Shown here: positions 1-7,317 of the stretch, in pieces | Numbering within the stretch: the stretch's first letter is position 1 | How the letters are laid out: every line of letters starts with the position of its first letter | NCBI GenBank assembly: GCA_041744075.1 | Contig: JBGTLQ010000207.1 | Coordinates: 1 to 11,696, forward strand | DNA: 11,696 nt | Origin: JAJTZA01 sp041744075 | Lineage (GTDB): Bacteria; Verrucomicrobiota; Verrucomicrobiia; Chthoniobacterales; Terrimicrobiaceae | Reading direction: 5' to 3' | The notes under the pieces: generated by a model | Told to the model about the DNA's origin: nothing | Seen by the model: the letters and a program-made list of their open reading frames with translations, nothing else | Database searches by the model: none | Translations under genes and position numbers: made by a program

Positions 1-166
1 CGAGCGAGACAGCCCAGAGATTGCAGGCCGCATTGAGAACACCGATGCCCAAAAGGTGATTTCCGAGGGGCTTGGATCTTTTTATGAGGAGGCCAGCGCC
101 GACGTCAAAATGGATTTTGCTCCGGTGATCGAACGACTGCAGCGGGCCACCCAAAATATCCGCTGA
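1..166 (+). CDS. C-terminal fragment of unidentified protein
   Basis: An open frame enters from the left edge (first whole codon at base 2) and ends at a TGA at 164-166, giving 54 residues of a C-terminus. The peptide is charged and predicted helical, with a run of acidic residues (FYEEASADVKMDF) followed by a basic helix ending in RLQRATQNIR. I do not recognise the family. It ends 7 bases before the pseudopilin start, so the two are probably co-transcribed. That this is a real gene end is inferred from the uninterrupted frame and the tight spacing. Its function cannot be assigned from this fragment. Confidence 0.6.
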   Translation, partial: ERDSPEIAGRIENTDAQKVISEGLGSFYEEASADVKMDFAPVIERLQRATQNIR

Positions 167-173
167 ACCTGGA

Positions 174-710
174 ATGAAACGGCCAAATCATTTTCGATAT
201 CATCGAGCATTCACACTTCTAGAAATTTTGGCTGCGATCGCGATCGTTGCTGTGCTGGCCGCAGCGTTAATACCTTCTGTGCGATCCATGGGTGCACGCG
301 CGGAGTCCACCCGCTGCCTTGGCAACCTGAGGGCTCTCGGTGTCGCGATGGGTCAATACCTTGCAGACAATTCCATGACCCTCCCCCTGCTTGCGGCCGC
401 CCGCGCAAGCACCTCGGAGGAGGTGCCGGTCATCGATACCGTGCTTGCCCCCTACATTCAGGACGCGCGGATTTTTGTGTGTCCTTCCGACAAAACGGTC
501 GGCCGTGAGACGGGCACGAGCTATTTTTATAATAGCGCTTTGGGAGGGCAGCCGGTGGCCTCGCTGAATTTTCTGGGTGTGACAGATGCCAACTCTCGGA
601 TCCCCGTGCTGGTTGACAAAGAGGGCTGGCATAAAAGCAGTCAGAGCAAGGTGAATCATTTGTTTGCGGATGGTCACGCGGGGTCAGAGTTCCGACTTTT
701 TGCGGAATGA
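174..710 (+). CDS. Pseudopilin-like protein with prepilin N-terminal cleavage/methylation motif
   Basis: This 178-residue protein begins with a short basic leader, followed by a type IV prepilin motif RAFTLLEIL. The expected prepilin-peptidase cut is between A12 and F13, with the conserved Glu at mature position 5 (E17), then a hydrophobic helix to about residue 35. Ala instead of Gly before the cut is common in PVC-group pseudopilins. The C-terminus contains VNHLFADGHA, which resembles the DG motif that closes many verrucomicrobial and planctomycete secretion-type pseudopilins; here the histidine spacing is H-x12-DG instead of the usual H-x9-DG. Two cysteines lie in the globular part (C48 and the one in IFVCPSD). 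It probably sits in the inner membrane or is assembled into a pilus-like or type II secretion fibre. The start at 174 fits the leader length, although there is little Shine-Dalgarno sequence. Its stop overlaps the next start (ATGA at 707-710). Confidence 0.85.
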   Translation: MKRPNHFRYHRAFTLLEILAAIAIVAVLAAALIPSVRSMGARAESTRCLGNLRALGVAMGQYLADNSMTLPLLAAARASTSEEVPVIDTVLAPYIQDARIFVCPSDKTVGRETGTSYFYNSALGGQPVASLNFLGVTDANSRIPVLVDKEGWHKSSQSKVNHLFADGHAGSEFRLFAE

Positions 711-1588
711 GATCGATGGTCAGCCTCAAGTCCCTGCACAAAACCTTCGGCAAACGACCGGCCATTGAGGACATTTCCTTGGAGGTTCCTGAAGGGGAGA
801 TTTTTGGGCTTCTTGGCCACAATGGTGCCGGCAAAAGCACAACGTTTGGCATCATGCTGGGCATGGTCGCCCCGAGTCAGGGCGAGGCTTTTATTGCAGG
901 CCATTCGGTGCAAAAGAACCGAAGCCAAGCCTTGGCCGGGGTCGGCGCGATTTTCGAAACGCCTTCCTTTTATGAGTATCTGTCCGGCTGGGAGAACTTG
1001 CGGTTTTTTGTGTCCCTGAGCGGGCAGGATGTGCTGAGGAAGGAGATGGAAGCCGCTGTGGACTTGGTGGGTTTGGCTGACCGGATTGGAGACCCTGTGA
1101 AAAATTACAGTCATGGGATGAGGCAACGCCTTGGGCTGGCGCAGGCGTTGGTCCCACGACCCCGGTTTATTTTGCTGGATGAACCCACGGACGGGATGGA
1201 CCCGTTGGGCATTCGCGAAATGCGGGGAATGATTCGCCGACTGCGGGACGAGTTTGGGATCACGGTCATGCTTTCGTCTCACCTTCTGAGCGAGGTTGAA
1301 CAGTTGTGTGACCGTGTCGCGATCCTCCACAAAGGCAAAATGGTTTTTTGTGGGAAGTGGAAAGCAACGCCTGACCTCTGGCAGTTCGTACTGGATCCAA
1401 AGGAGAAGGCTGACAAAATTTTGGAGGCCCATGGCCTGCGGCGAATTCAGGACTCCTGGGCCGCTTCGGAGGGATTTGATCCGGCCATGTTGGTGGAGAG
1501 TCTGGTGCAGGCTGGTGTCCATGTCCGGGGCGTGCAGCCTGTGCGTCAGACGCTGGAAGATTTTTATCTGGAGACGATCAAGGAATGA
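707..1588 (+). CDS. ABC transporter ATP-binding protein (ABC-2 / BcrA-like)
   Basis: This 293-residue nucleotide-binding subunit energises the membrane permease encoded next. Walker A is GHNGAGKST (37-45), the signature is YSHGMRQR (134-141), Walker B is FILLDEP (154-160) and the switch histidine is in SSH (H192). The Q-loop position reads AIFETPSFYEYLSGWENL, with Glu (E84) replacing the usual Gln, as in BcrA/lantibiotic-immunity type ATPases. Family knowledge therefore suggests export or extrusion of a hydrophobic compound or peptide, or an ABC-2 role in the envelope; the substrate is unknown. The last ~90 residues form the usual C-terminal extension of this subfamily. The start overlaps the pseudopilin stop by 4 nt; an alternative ATG at 716 would shorten it by three codons. 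Its own stop overlaps the permease start by 4 nt, so the three genes are probably translationally coupled. Confidence 0.93.
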   Translation: MRSMVSLKSLHKTFGKRPAIEDISLEVPEGEIFGLLGHNGAGKSTTFGIMLGMVAPSQGEAFIAGHSVQKNRSQALAGVGAIFETPSFYEYLSGWENLRFFVSLSGQDVLRKEMEAAVDLVGLADRIGDPVKNYSHGMRQRLGLAQALVPRPRFILLDEPTDGMDPLGIREMRGMIRRLRDEFGITVMLSSHLLSEVEQLCDRVAILHKGKMVFCGKWKATPDLWQFVLDPKEKADKILEAHGLRRIQDSWAASEGFDPAMLVESLVQAGVHVRGVQPVRQTLEDFYLETIKE

Positions 1589-2430
1589 AAATGTTCCTGC
1601 GTCAATTGGGCGGCGAACTCCGGAAGCTTTTTGCGAGGAAGCGTACTTATATCGGATTCGCTGCGTTTTTGGGTGTTGAATTAATTGTTCTTGGTCTCCT
1701 GCGTCTGCCGAGAGTGCAGCGGGGGCTTGAGCGATTGCTGGAGGGGGCGGGTTATGCATCGTCGGATTATCTTTCAGGGTTAACGCTGGGATTAATGATC
1801 ATGCTTTCGACGGTGTTTTTGCTGGGAGCCCTGTATTTGGCCCTTGTGGCGGGGGATGTCGTAAGCAAGGAGATCGAGGATGGGACGTTGAGAATGATGC
1901 TTTGCCGACCAGCCAGCAGGGGGCGCATTTTGTTTTTAAAATTCTGCGCCTGCGTGATCTACACGGGAGTGCTGACCCTTTACATTGCGCTGACGGCGCT
2001 TGCGGCGGGGTATCTGCATGCCGGAGGTGGTGGGCTTTTTGTTTTTGCGCCGACGGAGGGCATTTTTGCGATTTATGAAGCTGGTCGTGGCATGGGGCGG
2101 ATCGCATTGGGGATCCCATTCCTTGCCCTGAGCCTCTGCACGATCACTACCATCGGATTCTTTTTCTCTTGTTTGAAGATGAAGCCGGCGGCGGCAACGA
2201 TTGTGACGCTTTCCGTGCTTTTTGTGGACACGATCCTCAAAAACATCCCATTTTTTTCTGGGATCCGGGATTGGTTTCTCACGGCCAAAATGAGCGCGTG
2301 GGCGATGGTCTTTGAATATCGGATTCCGTGGGAGATCATCATCGAGCAATACGCATGGCTGGCGGCTTTGAATGGGACACTCCTGATCCTTGGGTATTTG
2401 GCATTTTCCGCCCGCGATTTTAAAAGCTGA
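1585..2430 (+). CDS. ABC-2 type transporter permease
   Basis: This 281-residue integral membrane protein is the partner of the preceding ATPase. About six hydrophobic helices are visible, around residues 22-40, 64-89, 118-142, 171-194, 200-216 and 256-275. Between the second and third lies GDVVSKEIEDGTLRMMLCRP (90-109), the cytoplasmic coupling segment typical of ABC-2 and NatB-like permeases (E...GT...L..P). An Arg/Lys-rich start keeps the N-terminus inside the cell. Translation starts in an ATGA overlap with the ATPase stop at 1585-1588; a second ATG two codons later (1591) is also possible. The substrate cannot be read from the sequence. Family assignment is firm; export direction is inferred from the family. 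Confidence 0.9.
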   Translation: MKMFLRQLGGELRKLFARKRTYIGFAAFLGVELIVLGLLRLPRVQRGLERLLEGAGYASSDYLSGLTLGLMIMLSTVFLLGALYLALVAGDVVSKEIEDGTLRMMLCRPASRGRILFLKFCACVIYTGVLTLYIALTALAAGYLHAGGGGLFVFAPTEGIFAIYEAGRGMGRIALGIPFLALSLCTITTIGFFFSCLKMKPAAATIVTLSVLFVDTILKNIPFFSGIRDWFLTAKMSAWAMVFEYRIPWEIIIEQYAWLAALNGTLLILGYLAFSARDFKS

Positions 2431-2485
2431 GTTGGTCGCGCCTTTTTCTGGAAATTCGGCGGAATGGGTGTAAGATCTCGATTCT

Positions 2486-2815
2486 ATGGCTAACGCAAAC
2501 GTGACCGAACTTGATGACTCGAATTTTGATGCCTTTGTTGCAGGAGCCGCAGGCCCGGTGCTTGTGGATTTTTGGGCTCCATGGTGTGCGCCGTGCCGGA
2601 TGTTGGGACCGGTCGTTGATGAAATCGCCACTGAGTCCACCGGAAAATTCCAAGTGGCCAAAGTGAATGTTGACGACTCACCCGCCGTTTCCAGCAAGTT
2701 TGGGATCCGGAGCATCCCTGCGCTTTTGTTCTTCAAAGGTGGCGAGAAAAAGGACCAGACCGTGGGCGTGACCGGCAAAGCAGACATCGTGAAGCGCTTG
2801 GAAGCTCTCGTCTAA
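2486..2815 (+). CDS. trxA: Thioredoxin
   Basis: This 109-residue protein has the full length of a classical single-domain thioredoxin. It acts in the cytoplasm as a dithiol electron donor for reductases and protein disulfides, recycled by thioredoxin reductase. The active site is WCAPC (W33, C34, C37), differing from the usual WCGPC by Ala at the first position between the cysteines. The buried Asp (D28 in VDFWAPWC) and the cis-proline (P78 in SIPALLFF) are present, followed by the usual FKGG turn. It stands 55 bases after the permease stop with no hairpin between them, so it may be read through from the operon upstream or have its own start site. No clear Shine-Dalgarno sequence precedes the ATG. 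The gene symbol is given by family; other thioredoxin paralogues may exist in the genome. Confidence 0.93.
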   Translation: MANANVTELDDSNFDAFVAGAAGPVLVDFWAPWCAPCRMLGPVVDEIATESTGKFQVAKVNVDDSPAVSSKFGIRSIPALLFFKGGEKKDQTVGVTGKADIVKRLEALV

Positions 2816-2975
2816 TCGACGGGAAGCCAGGCAACGCGGCCAAAGAGCTTAAGGAATCGCACTAGGAAATTGCTGGTGGGTGGACACAGTATGATCCATC
2901 TCACAGATCGCATTTGAGTCGCGTATTGACGCGGGGAGAGCCGAGCCCCAAGGTCATCGCCTCAAATAAATTTTT

Positions 2976-4202
2976 ATGCCATTTTCAAATCTCGGCCTCA
3001 CCAAGCCACTAGTCAAAGGAGTCGAAGCCATGGGTTATGGGGATCCAACTCCCATTCAACTTCGAGCCATCCCACCAGCCCTCGAGGGTAAAGACCTGAT
3101 TGCCTCGGCCCAAACCGGCACGGGCAAGACGGCAGCTTTTGCGCTTCCGGTGCTCCAGAAACTGGCCAATCATGGCAGATGCCGCTGTCTGGTGTTGGAG
3201 CCAACTCGCGAGTTGGCGATGCAAGTGGAGACCGCCTTTCGCGATTTCTCGCGTTTCACCGATTTGCGGGTGGCCTCCGTGTTTGGGGGTGTGGGCTATG
3301 GAAATCAGAGGTCAGCCCTGCGGGAAGGCGTTGACATTCTGGTCGCGACGCCAGGCCGCCTCGAAGATCATCTCCAACAAGGAACCATCAAGCTCGACTC
3401 CATTGAGGTGTTGGTCCTTGACGAAGTGGACCGAATGCTGGACGTCGGTTTTCTGCCCCCCATGCGGCGCATTATTTCCAAATGCCCAAAAGCGAGGCAG
3501 ACGCTGTTTTTCTCTGCGACCCTTCCGCCGGAGATTGAGGATATTGCCGCGTGGGCTCTCAAGGACCCTGTTCGGATCGAGATTGGTGTGGCGCGAAGTG
3601 TTGTTGAGACCGTGAAACATGGCGTCTATGAGGTTGATCCCTCCCGCAAATTTGATCTGTTGCTTGCGCTGCTTGAGGCCACCGATTTTCAAAGCGCGAT
3701 TATTTTTTCGAGGACCAAACATGGAGCCGATAAAATTGCTAAAAAATTGCGTGGCTCGAATCACTCGGTGGCTGTCCTCCACGCAAACCGATCACAAAAC
3801 CAACGCATCGAGGCGTTAGAAGGATTTAAATCCGGACGCTACGAAGTGATGGTTGCGACCGACATTGCAGCACGCGGTATTGACGTCGCGGGCGTGAGCC
3901 ATGTGATCAACTATGACGTGCCGCAACACCCGGAGGATTATGTTCACCGCATCGGGCGCACTGGGCGGGCTCAGCAAACCGGGGACGCGTTCACACTCGT
4001 CACACCTGAAGAGTTTAAACGCGTTACTGACATCGAACGCTTCATCGCGCAGAAAATTCCTCGCCTCAGCTTGCCTGGGTTTGAGGTCACAGCGAGGAGA
4101 GGCCCGACACTTCCGGCTGGTTCGGTGCGCGGCCCGGGAGCTCCAAACCCTCGCAATACTTCCGACAGAAACTCTCGAAACCGAAATCGTCGAAGGAGAT
4201 AA
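2976..4202 (+). CDS. RhlE-like DEAD-box family ATP-dependent RNA helicase (DEVD variant)
   Basis: This 408-residue RNA helicase probably acts in ribosome assembly or RNA turnover in the cytoplasm. All core motifs appear in order: Q motif GYGDPTPIQ (20-28), motif I AQTGTGKT (45-52), Ia PTRELAMQ (76-83), Ib TPGRL (125-129), motif III SAT (180-182), motif IV IIFSRTK (242-248), motif V ATDIAARGID (294-303) and motif VI HRIGRTGR (324-331). Motif II reads DEVD (149-152, bases 3420-3431) where nearly all relatives have DEAD; the two catalytic acidic residues D149 and E150 are kept, so ATPase activity is expected. The tail after about residue 365 is rich in Arg, Asn and Pro and ends RNRNRRRR, typical of RhlE-type RNA-binding extensions. 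The ATG directly follows an AT-rich stretch with no Shine-Dalgarno sequence. It is flanked by gaps of 160 and 82 bases and appears to be a single-gene unit. Confidence 0.93.
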   Translation: MPFSNLGLTKPLVKGVEAMGYGDPTPIQLRAIPPALEGKDLIASAQTGTGKTAAFALPVLQKLANHGRCRCLVLEPTRELAMQVETAFRDFSRFTDLRVASVFGGVGYGNQRSALREGVDILVATPGRLEDHLQQGTIKLDSIEVLVLDEVDRMLDVGFLPPMRRIISKCPKARQTLFFSATLPPEIEDIAAWALKDPVRIEIGVARSVVETVKHGVYEVDPSRKFDLLLALLEATDFQSAIIFSRTKHGADKIAKKLRGSNHSVAVLHANRSQNQRIEALEGFKSGRYEVMVATDIAARGIDVAGVSHVINYDVPQHPEDYVHRIGRTGRAQQTGDAFTLVTPEEFKRVTDIERFIAQKIPRLSLPGFEVTARRGPTLPAGSVRGPGAPNPRNTSDRNSRNRNRRRR

Positions 4203-4284
4203 GTCGATTTTAAGGACAACAAACGCACACTTTTAAAATTCAGGATTTGACCTGAGCCTCAGAACATGGCGGTGTCAGAGGGAG

Positions 4285-5895
4285 ATGGACACAACCGAAG
4301 TATTGATCGTCGGCGCTGGGCCGGTGGGATTGTCACTTGCGTTGGAATGCGCAAGGCATGAGGTGGCTTTTCAAATCATTGATGCGGCTCCACAACCTTC
4401 GGATAAATCCAAGGCGTTGGCCATTTGGAGCGCTGCTCAAGAGACTTTTTCGGCGATGGGAGTTCTTGAGAAAATGCGCAGTGAGGCACTATTACCAAAG
4501 GGACTGAGGTTTTGCACCTCGCGCAGAACTCTCTTGCGCATGCCGACAGGCCGGTTTGTGGACAGCCCCTACCCGGATGTTTTGTTGCTCCCTCAGAGCA
4601 GCACCGAGCGGATTCTTGGAGAGAAACTAAAGCAGTTGGGGCATGACGTCATACGCCCTTTGGAGTTGGCGGGGATCTCTCAAGACGAGCGTGGGGTCAC
4701 GGCAACCCTCCAAAATCCCGAGGGCCAACAAGAGGCATGCCAATGTTCCTATCTGGTGGGTTGCGATGGGGCGCATAGCGCGGCCAGGCATTTTGTGGGC
4801 TCGGTTTTTGAAGGCAAGGCCCAGCCCGAATGTTTTATTTTGTGCGATGCCAAGGTTTCAGGAAAAACCAGCCTTCCCCCCGAGGTGATGATATTTATGT
4901 CCAAAAACGGGGTACTTCCCATGTTCCCCATCCGGGAAAATCTGTGGAGGATCATCAGCACCCGGCACCCAGCCGCAGGAACAGCTCCGCCAACCCTGGA
5001 CGAAATGCAGGAACACCTTGACGAGCGCGGACCGGGCGGCCTCGAGCTTTCCACGCCAGAGTGGTTGTCTTGCTTTCGAATCAGCGAACGAAAAGTTGAG
5101 AAATTTCGGGCAGGGCGGGTGCTTTTGGCGGGCGATGCGGCTCACATTCACAGCCCAGCGGGCGGACAGGGAATGAACACCGGGGTGCAAGATGCCTTCA
5201 ATCTTGGCTGGAAACTCGGGCTGATCCTCAGAAAGGGCGGAAACCCTGAGGCCCTTCTCGACAGCTACCATGACGAACGATCACCGGTGGCTCGTCAGGT
5301 CATCGCCGAGGCCTCGCTACGCACACGTATCGGCCTTCTCACCAAAGGCCCCTTAGCCAATTTGCGCAATCTTGGAGCCCTGGCGCTTGGACATTCTGAA
5401 CGCTTTATCAAAAAGTTTGCCGTCAATTTCAGCGGGATTGCGATCTCGTATGGGAAGAGCCCGGCGTTAGGGAAAGGAGAGTTTTGGGATGAAGACTGGC
5501 AATCCCATGGGTTTTCCGTGGGTCAGCGAATGAGAGATGCCAGGGTGGAAAGCGATGAGTTGCCGGTCTATTTGCTTTCCGAGGTTCTTGCTTCAACCAA
5601 ATACACCCTGATTTTGTTTTCCGGTTTGCGCCCTAATTATCGAGATGCCGATCTGGTGGAGAGCATTCGCCAATCAGCGGCAGGGTTTTCAAGCCTGGTG
5701 GGAACGTTGGCCATCTGGCGAGGTGATCACTCGCCGGATGAATCTTGGTTATTGGACCCTGATGCCTCGGCGCACAAAAAATTTGGTGCCGGGAATTCTT
5801 CGGCGTATTTGATCCGGCCGGACGGCTATGTGGCCGAGCGATCGCAGCCAGCTGACTTCAAGCCTATTGCGCAGGCGCTGGCAGCCCTGCGATGA
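4285..5895 (+). CDS. FAD-dependent aromatic-ring monooxygenase (PHBH / FAD_binding_3 family)
   Basis: This 536-residue flavoprotein is predicted to hydroxylate an aromatic or polyketide-like ring using NAD(P)H and O2. The N-terminal dinucleotide fold starts almost at once (VGAGPVGLSLALE, from residue 9), the second FAD/NADPH motif is VGCDGAHS (D161-G162), and the third FAD motif is AGDAAHIHSPAGGQGMN (282-298). After about residue 400 comes the thioredoxin-like C-terminal domain found in phenol hydroxylase and MhpA/PCP-monooxygenase relatives, ending in the family's characteristic YLIRPDGYVAER. The length matches those group A enzymes. The substrate cannot be stated; no other catabolic or biosynthetic gene is adjacent. 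The start is constrained by the nucleotide-binding motif; a GAGGGAG stretch precedes the ATG but is very close. The last 32 bases overlap the oppositely oriented kinase gene. Confidence 0.9.
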   Translation: MDTTEVLIVGAGPVGLSLALECARHEVAFQIIDAAPQPSDKSKALAIWSAAQETFSAMGVLEKMRSEALLPKGLRFCTSRRTLLRMPTGRFVDSPYPDVLLLPQSSTERILGEKLKQLGHDVIRPLELAGISQDERGVTATLQNPEGQQEACQCSYLVGCDGAHSAARHFVGSVFEGKAQPECFILCDAKVSGKTSLPPEVMIFMSKNGVLPMFPIRENLWRIISTRHPAAGTAPPTLDEMQEHLDERGPGGLELSTPEWLSCFRISERKVEKFRAGRVLLAGDAAHIHSPAGGQGMNTGVQDAFNLGWKLGLILRKGGNPEALLDSYHDERSPVARQVIAEASLRTRIGLLTKGPLANLRNLGALALGHSERFIKKFAVNFSGIAISYGKSPALGKGEFWDEDWQSHGFSVGQRMRDARVESDELPVYLLSEVLASTKYTLILFSGLRPNYRDADLVESIRQSAAGFSSLVGTLAIWRGDHSPDESWLLDPDASAHKKFGAGNSSAYLIRPDGYVAERSQPADFKPIAQALAALR

Positions 5896-7225
5896 GCATG
5901 TTATTCCCATCGTTGGATTGTTCCTGAGCGGCTCTCAGCTTCACAAAAACCTTGGTGCCTTGAGATGGCTGGCTCTCGGCGTCGATTTCTCCACCGTTGA
6001 GCAAAACAAACTCCCGGCAAATATCGAGCCCCAACCCGAACCCCTTCTCAGAATCCGTGCCGAGGGTGGAATTCATGTCTTGGAGCTTGAAGATCGCTGC
6101 GGCTTTTTCTGGAGACATGCCGACCCCGGTATCAGAGACGGACAAAATCCAGCAGTCGCTTTCCTTTCTGGCTTCAAAGCTGACCCTTCCACCGGACGGA
6201 GTGAACTTCACGGCATTGGAGAGCAGATTCCTAAGCACGGCCTGGATCTGAGCGGCATCCACGACCACTTTGGCTTCCACAGGGATTGTGTTGGAATATT
6301 GGAGATTTTTGCGATTCATCGCGAACCCTGAGAGATGGGTCACCTCCTCCACAGCATCACGCAGGGAGACAACCTCGGCTTTGGCAGTGATCCCACCCAG
6401 TTGGGTAGCCGACCAGCAAAGCAAATTTTCCAGACAGACATGGGATTTCTCAACATCCGCAGCCAGATCTTGAACAAGAGCCTCAAATTCCCCTGGAGCC
6501 AGAGCCCCACTTCCCAACATATCGAGTGAGGCTTTCAAATTCCCAACCGGGCCTCTCAGATCATGGGCAATCACAGAAAACAATTTTTCTTTGGCGCGGT
6601 TGGCCTCAGCCAGCTTACGGTTCGTAGTCTCGAGGTTCTGGAGGTAATCCGAGTTCAAAACCCTGAAAAATTCGATGATTCCTGCCAGGGCCAAAAGAAA
6701 AAGGAGAATGTTCAGTCCGTAACGCAGCGGAGGAGTGATCGAATCCATGGGGCCATCCTGAATCAAGACCTTGGCGTAAAGGAAAGCCGCCCCATTCAGC
6801 CCGGCCAGTGCCCATCGCGTGCCGGGTCGGTCCAGCATCAAAAGTGACGCAGAAAGGGTCACGAGCAGGAAGTTTTCCATGCCATTGCGAAACCACACCC
6901 CGGCAAAGAAGAAAACAAGGCAGGAACCAGCGCTAAGAAGGGTCAGAGCGGTTCTTTGAAAGCCTGCCGCAGACAACCAGAGTGACAGGGCACCCACGGA
7001 TATAAAGGCACTATTAATTCCAACAAACGCAACTGACCCTTGAAGGGCATTCAGGATCATGAAGAGCAGGCCAAATCCCAGCATGAGCCATGCTCCAGCA
7101 TTTTGGGCAGCTAGTCGGCTCCGCTCAACAAAGGACATATGATCCCTTGCTCCAAGAAACAGCGGGAGGAAACCGAGAGGGATGTTTTCCACCGCGTTTG
7201 GGGTCGCGTCTTTATTGTGTGTCAA
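5864..7225 (-). CDS. Membrane sensor histidine kinase (orphan)
   Basis: This kinase is up to 453 residues long. Its N-terminal half has about six hydrophobic helices (roughly 45-61, 64-86, 93-111, 118-131, 138-155, 170-187) and no large periplasmic loop, so it probably senses something in or near the membrane. A short linker leads to the HisKA dimerisation domain with the phospho-acceptor H221 in VIAHDLRGP. The catalytic domain follows: N box around N333/N337 (RNLLSNAVKFTPSGG), G1 DTGVGM (365-370) and G2 GFGLGL (395-400). No receiver domain is fused and no response regulator lies nearby. The longest frame starts at a TTG (7225) with no ribosome binding site. An ATG at 7138 (residue 30) is preceded by AAGGGA at good spacing and may be the true start, giving 424 residues and still including all helices. 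The gene converges on the monooxygenase and is divergent from rlmN. Confidence 0.88.
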   Translation of the reverse strand: MTHNKDATPNAVENIPLGFLPLFLGARDHMSFVERSRLAAQNAGAWLMLGFGLLFMILNALQGSVAFVGINSAFISVGALSLWLSAAGFQRTALTLLSAGSCLVFFFAGVWFRNGMENFLLVTLSASLLMLDRPGTRWALAGLNGAAFLYAKVLIQDGPMDSITPPLRYGLNILLFLLALAGIIEFFRVLNSDYLQNLETTNRKLAEANRAKEKLFSVIAHDLRGPVGNLKASLDMLGSGALAPGEFEALVQDLAADVEKSHVCLENLLCWSATQLGGITAKAEVVSLRDAVEEVTHLSGFAMNRKNLQYSNTIPVEAKVVVDAAQIQAVLRNLLSNAVKFTPSGGRVSFEARKESDCWILSVSDTGVGMSPEKAAAIFKLQDMNSTLGTDSEKGFGLGLDICREFVLLNGGEIDAESQPSQGTKVFVKLRAAQEQSNDGNNMLIAGLPAPAQ

Positions 7226-7317
7226 GGTTTTGGGCTTGAATCAATCTACAATGCTCACCAGCGCTCAGAGAAGGAAATAATCGCATTTTTAGGGGGTCTG
7301 GGAGAAAATGAGTCCTC

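Noticed and set aside
674..1759. Long minus-strand open frame (361 codons) opposite the ABC ATPase
   Set aside because: It covers a gene with all ABC motifs on the other strand; its translation is rich in His, Gln and Pro and has no recognisable domain. It is a shadow frame.
1936..2787. Minus-strand open frame (283 codons) across permease and thioredoxin
   Set aside because: It crosses two well-supported genes and an intergenic gap and has an implausible composition.
2802..2850. Inverted repeat AAGCTCT / AGAGCTT around the thioredoxin stop, considered as a terminator
   Set aside because: The stem is only 7 bp with a 35-base loop and no T run follows.
2926..2931. TTGACG upstream of the helicase, considered as a -35 box
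   Set aside because: No acceptable -10 hexamer lies at the required distance; the AT-rich stretch before the ATG is too far downstream.
4240..4255. Small hairpin TCAGG / CCTGA between the helicase and the monooxygenase
   Set aside because: A 5-bp stem without a T tract is within chance expectation.
7220..7225. Perfect TTGACA on the minus strand at the proposed kinase start, considered as a -35 box
   Set aside because: No -10-like hexamer lies 16-18 bases downstream on that strand.
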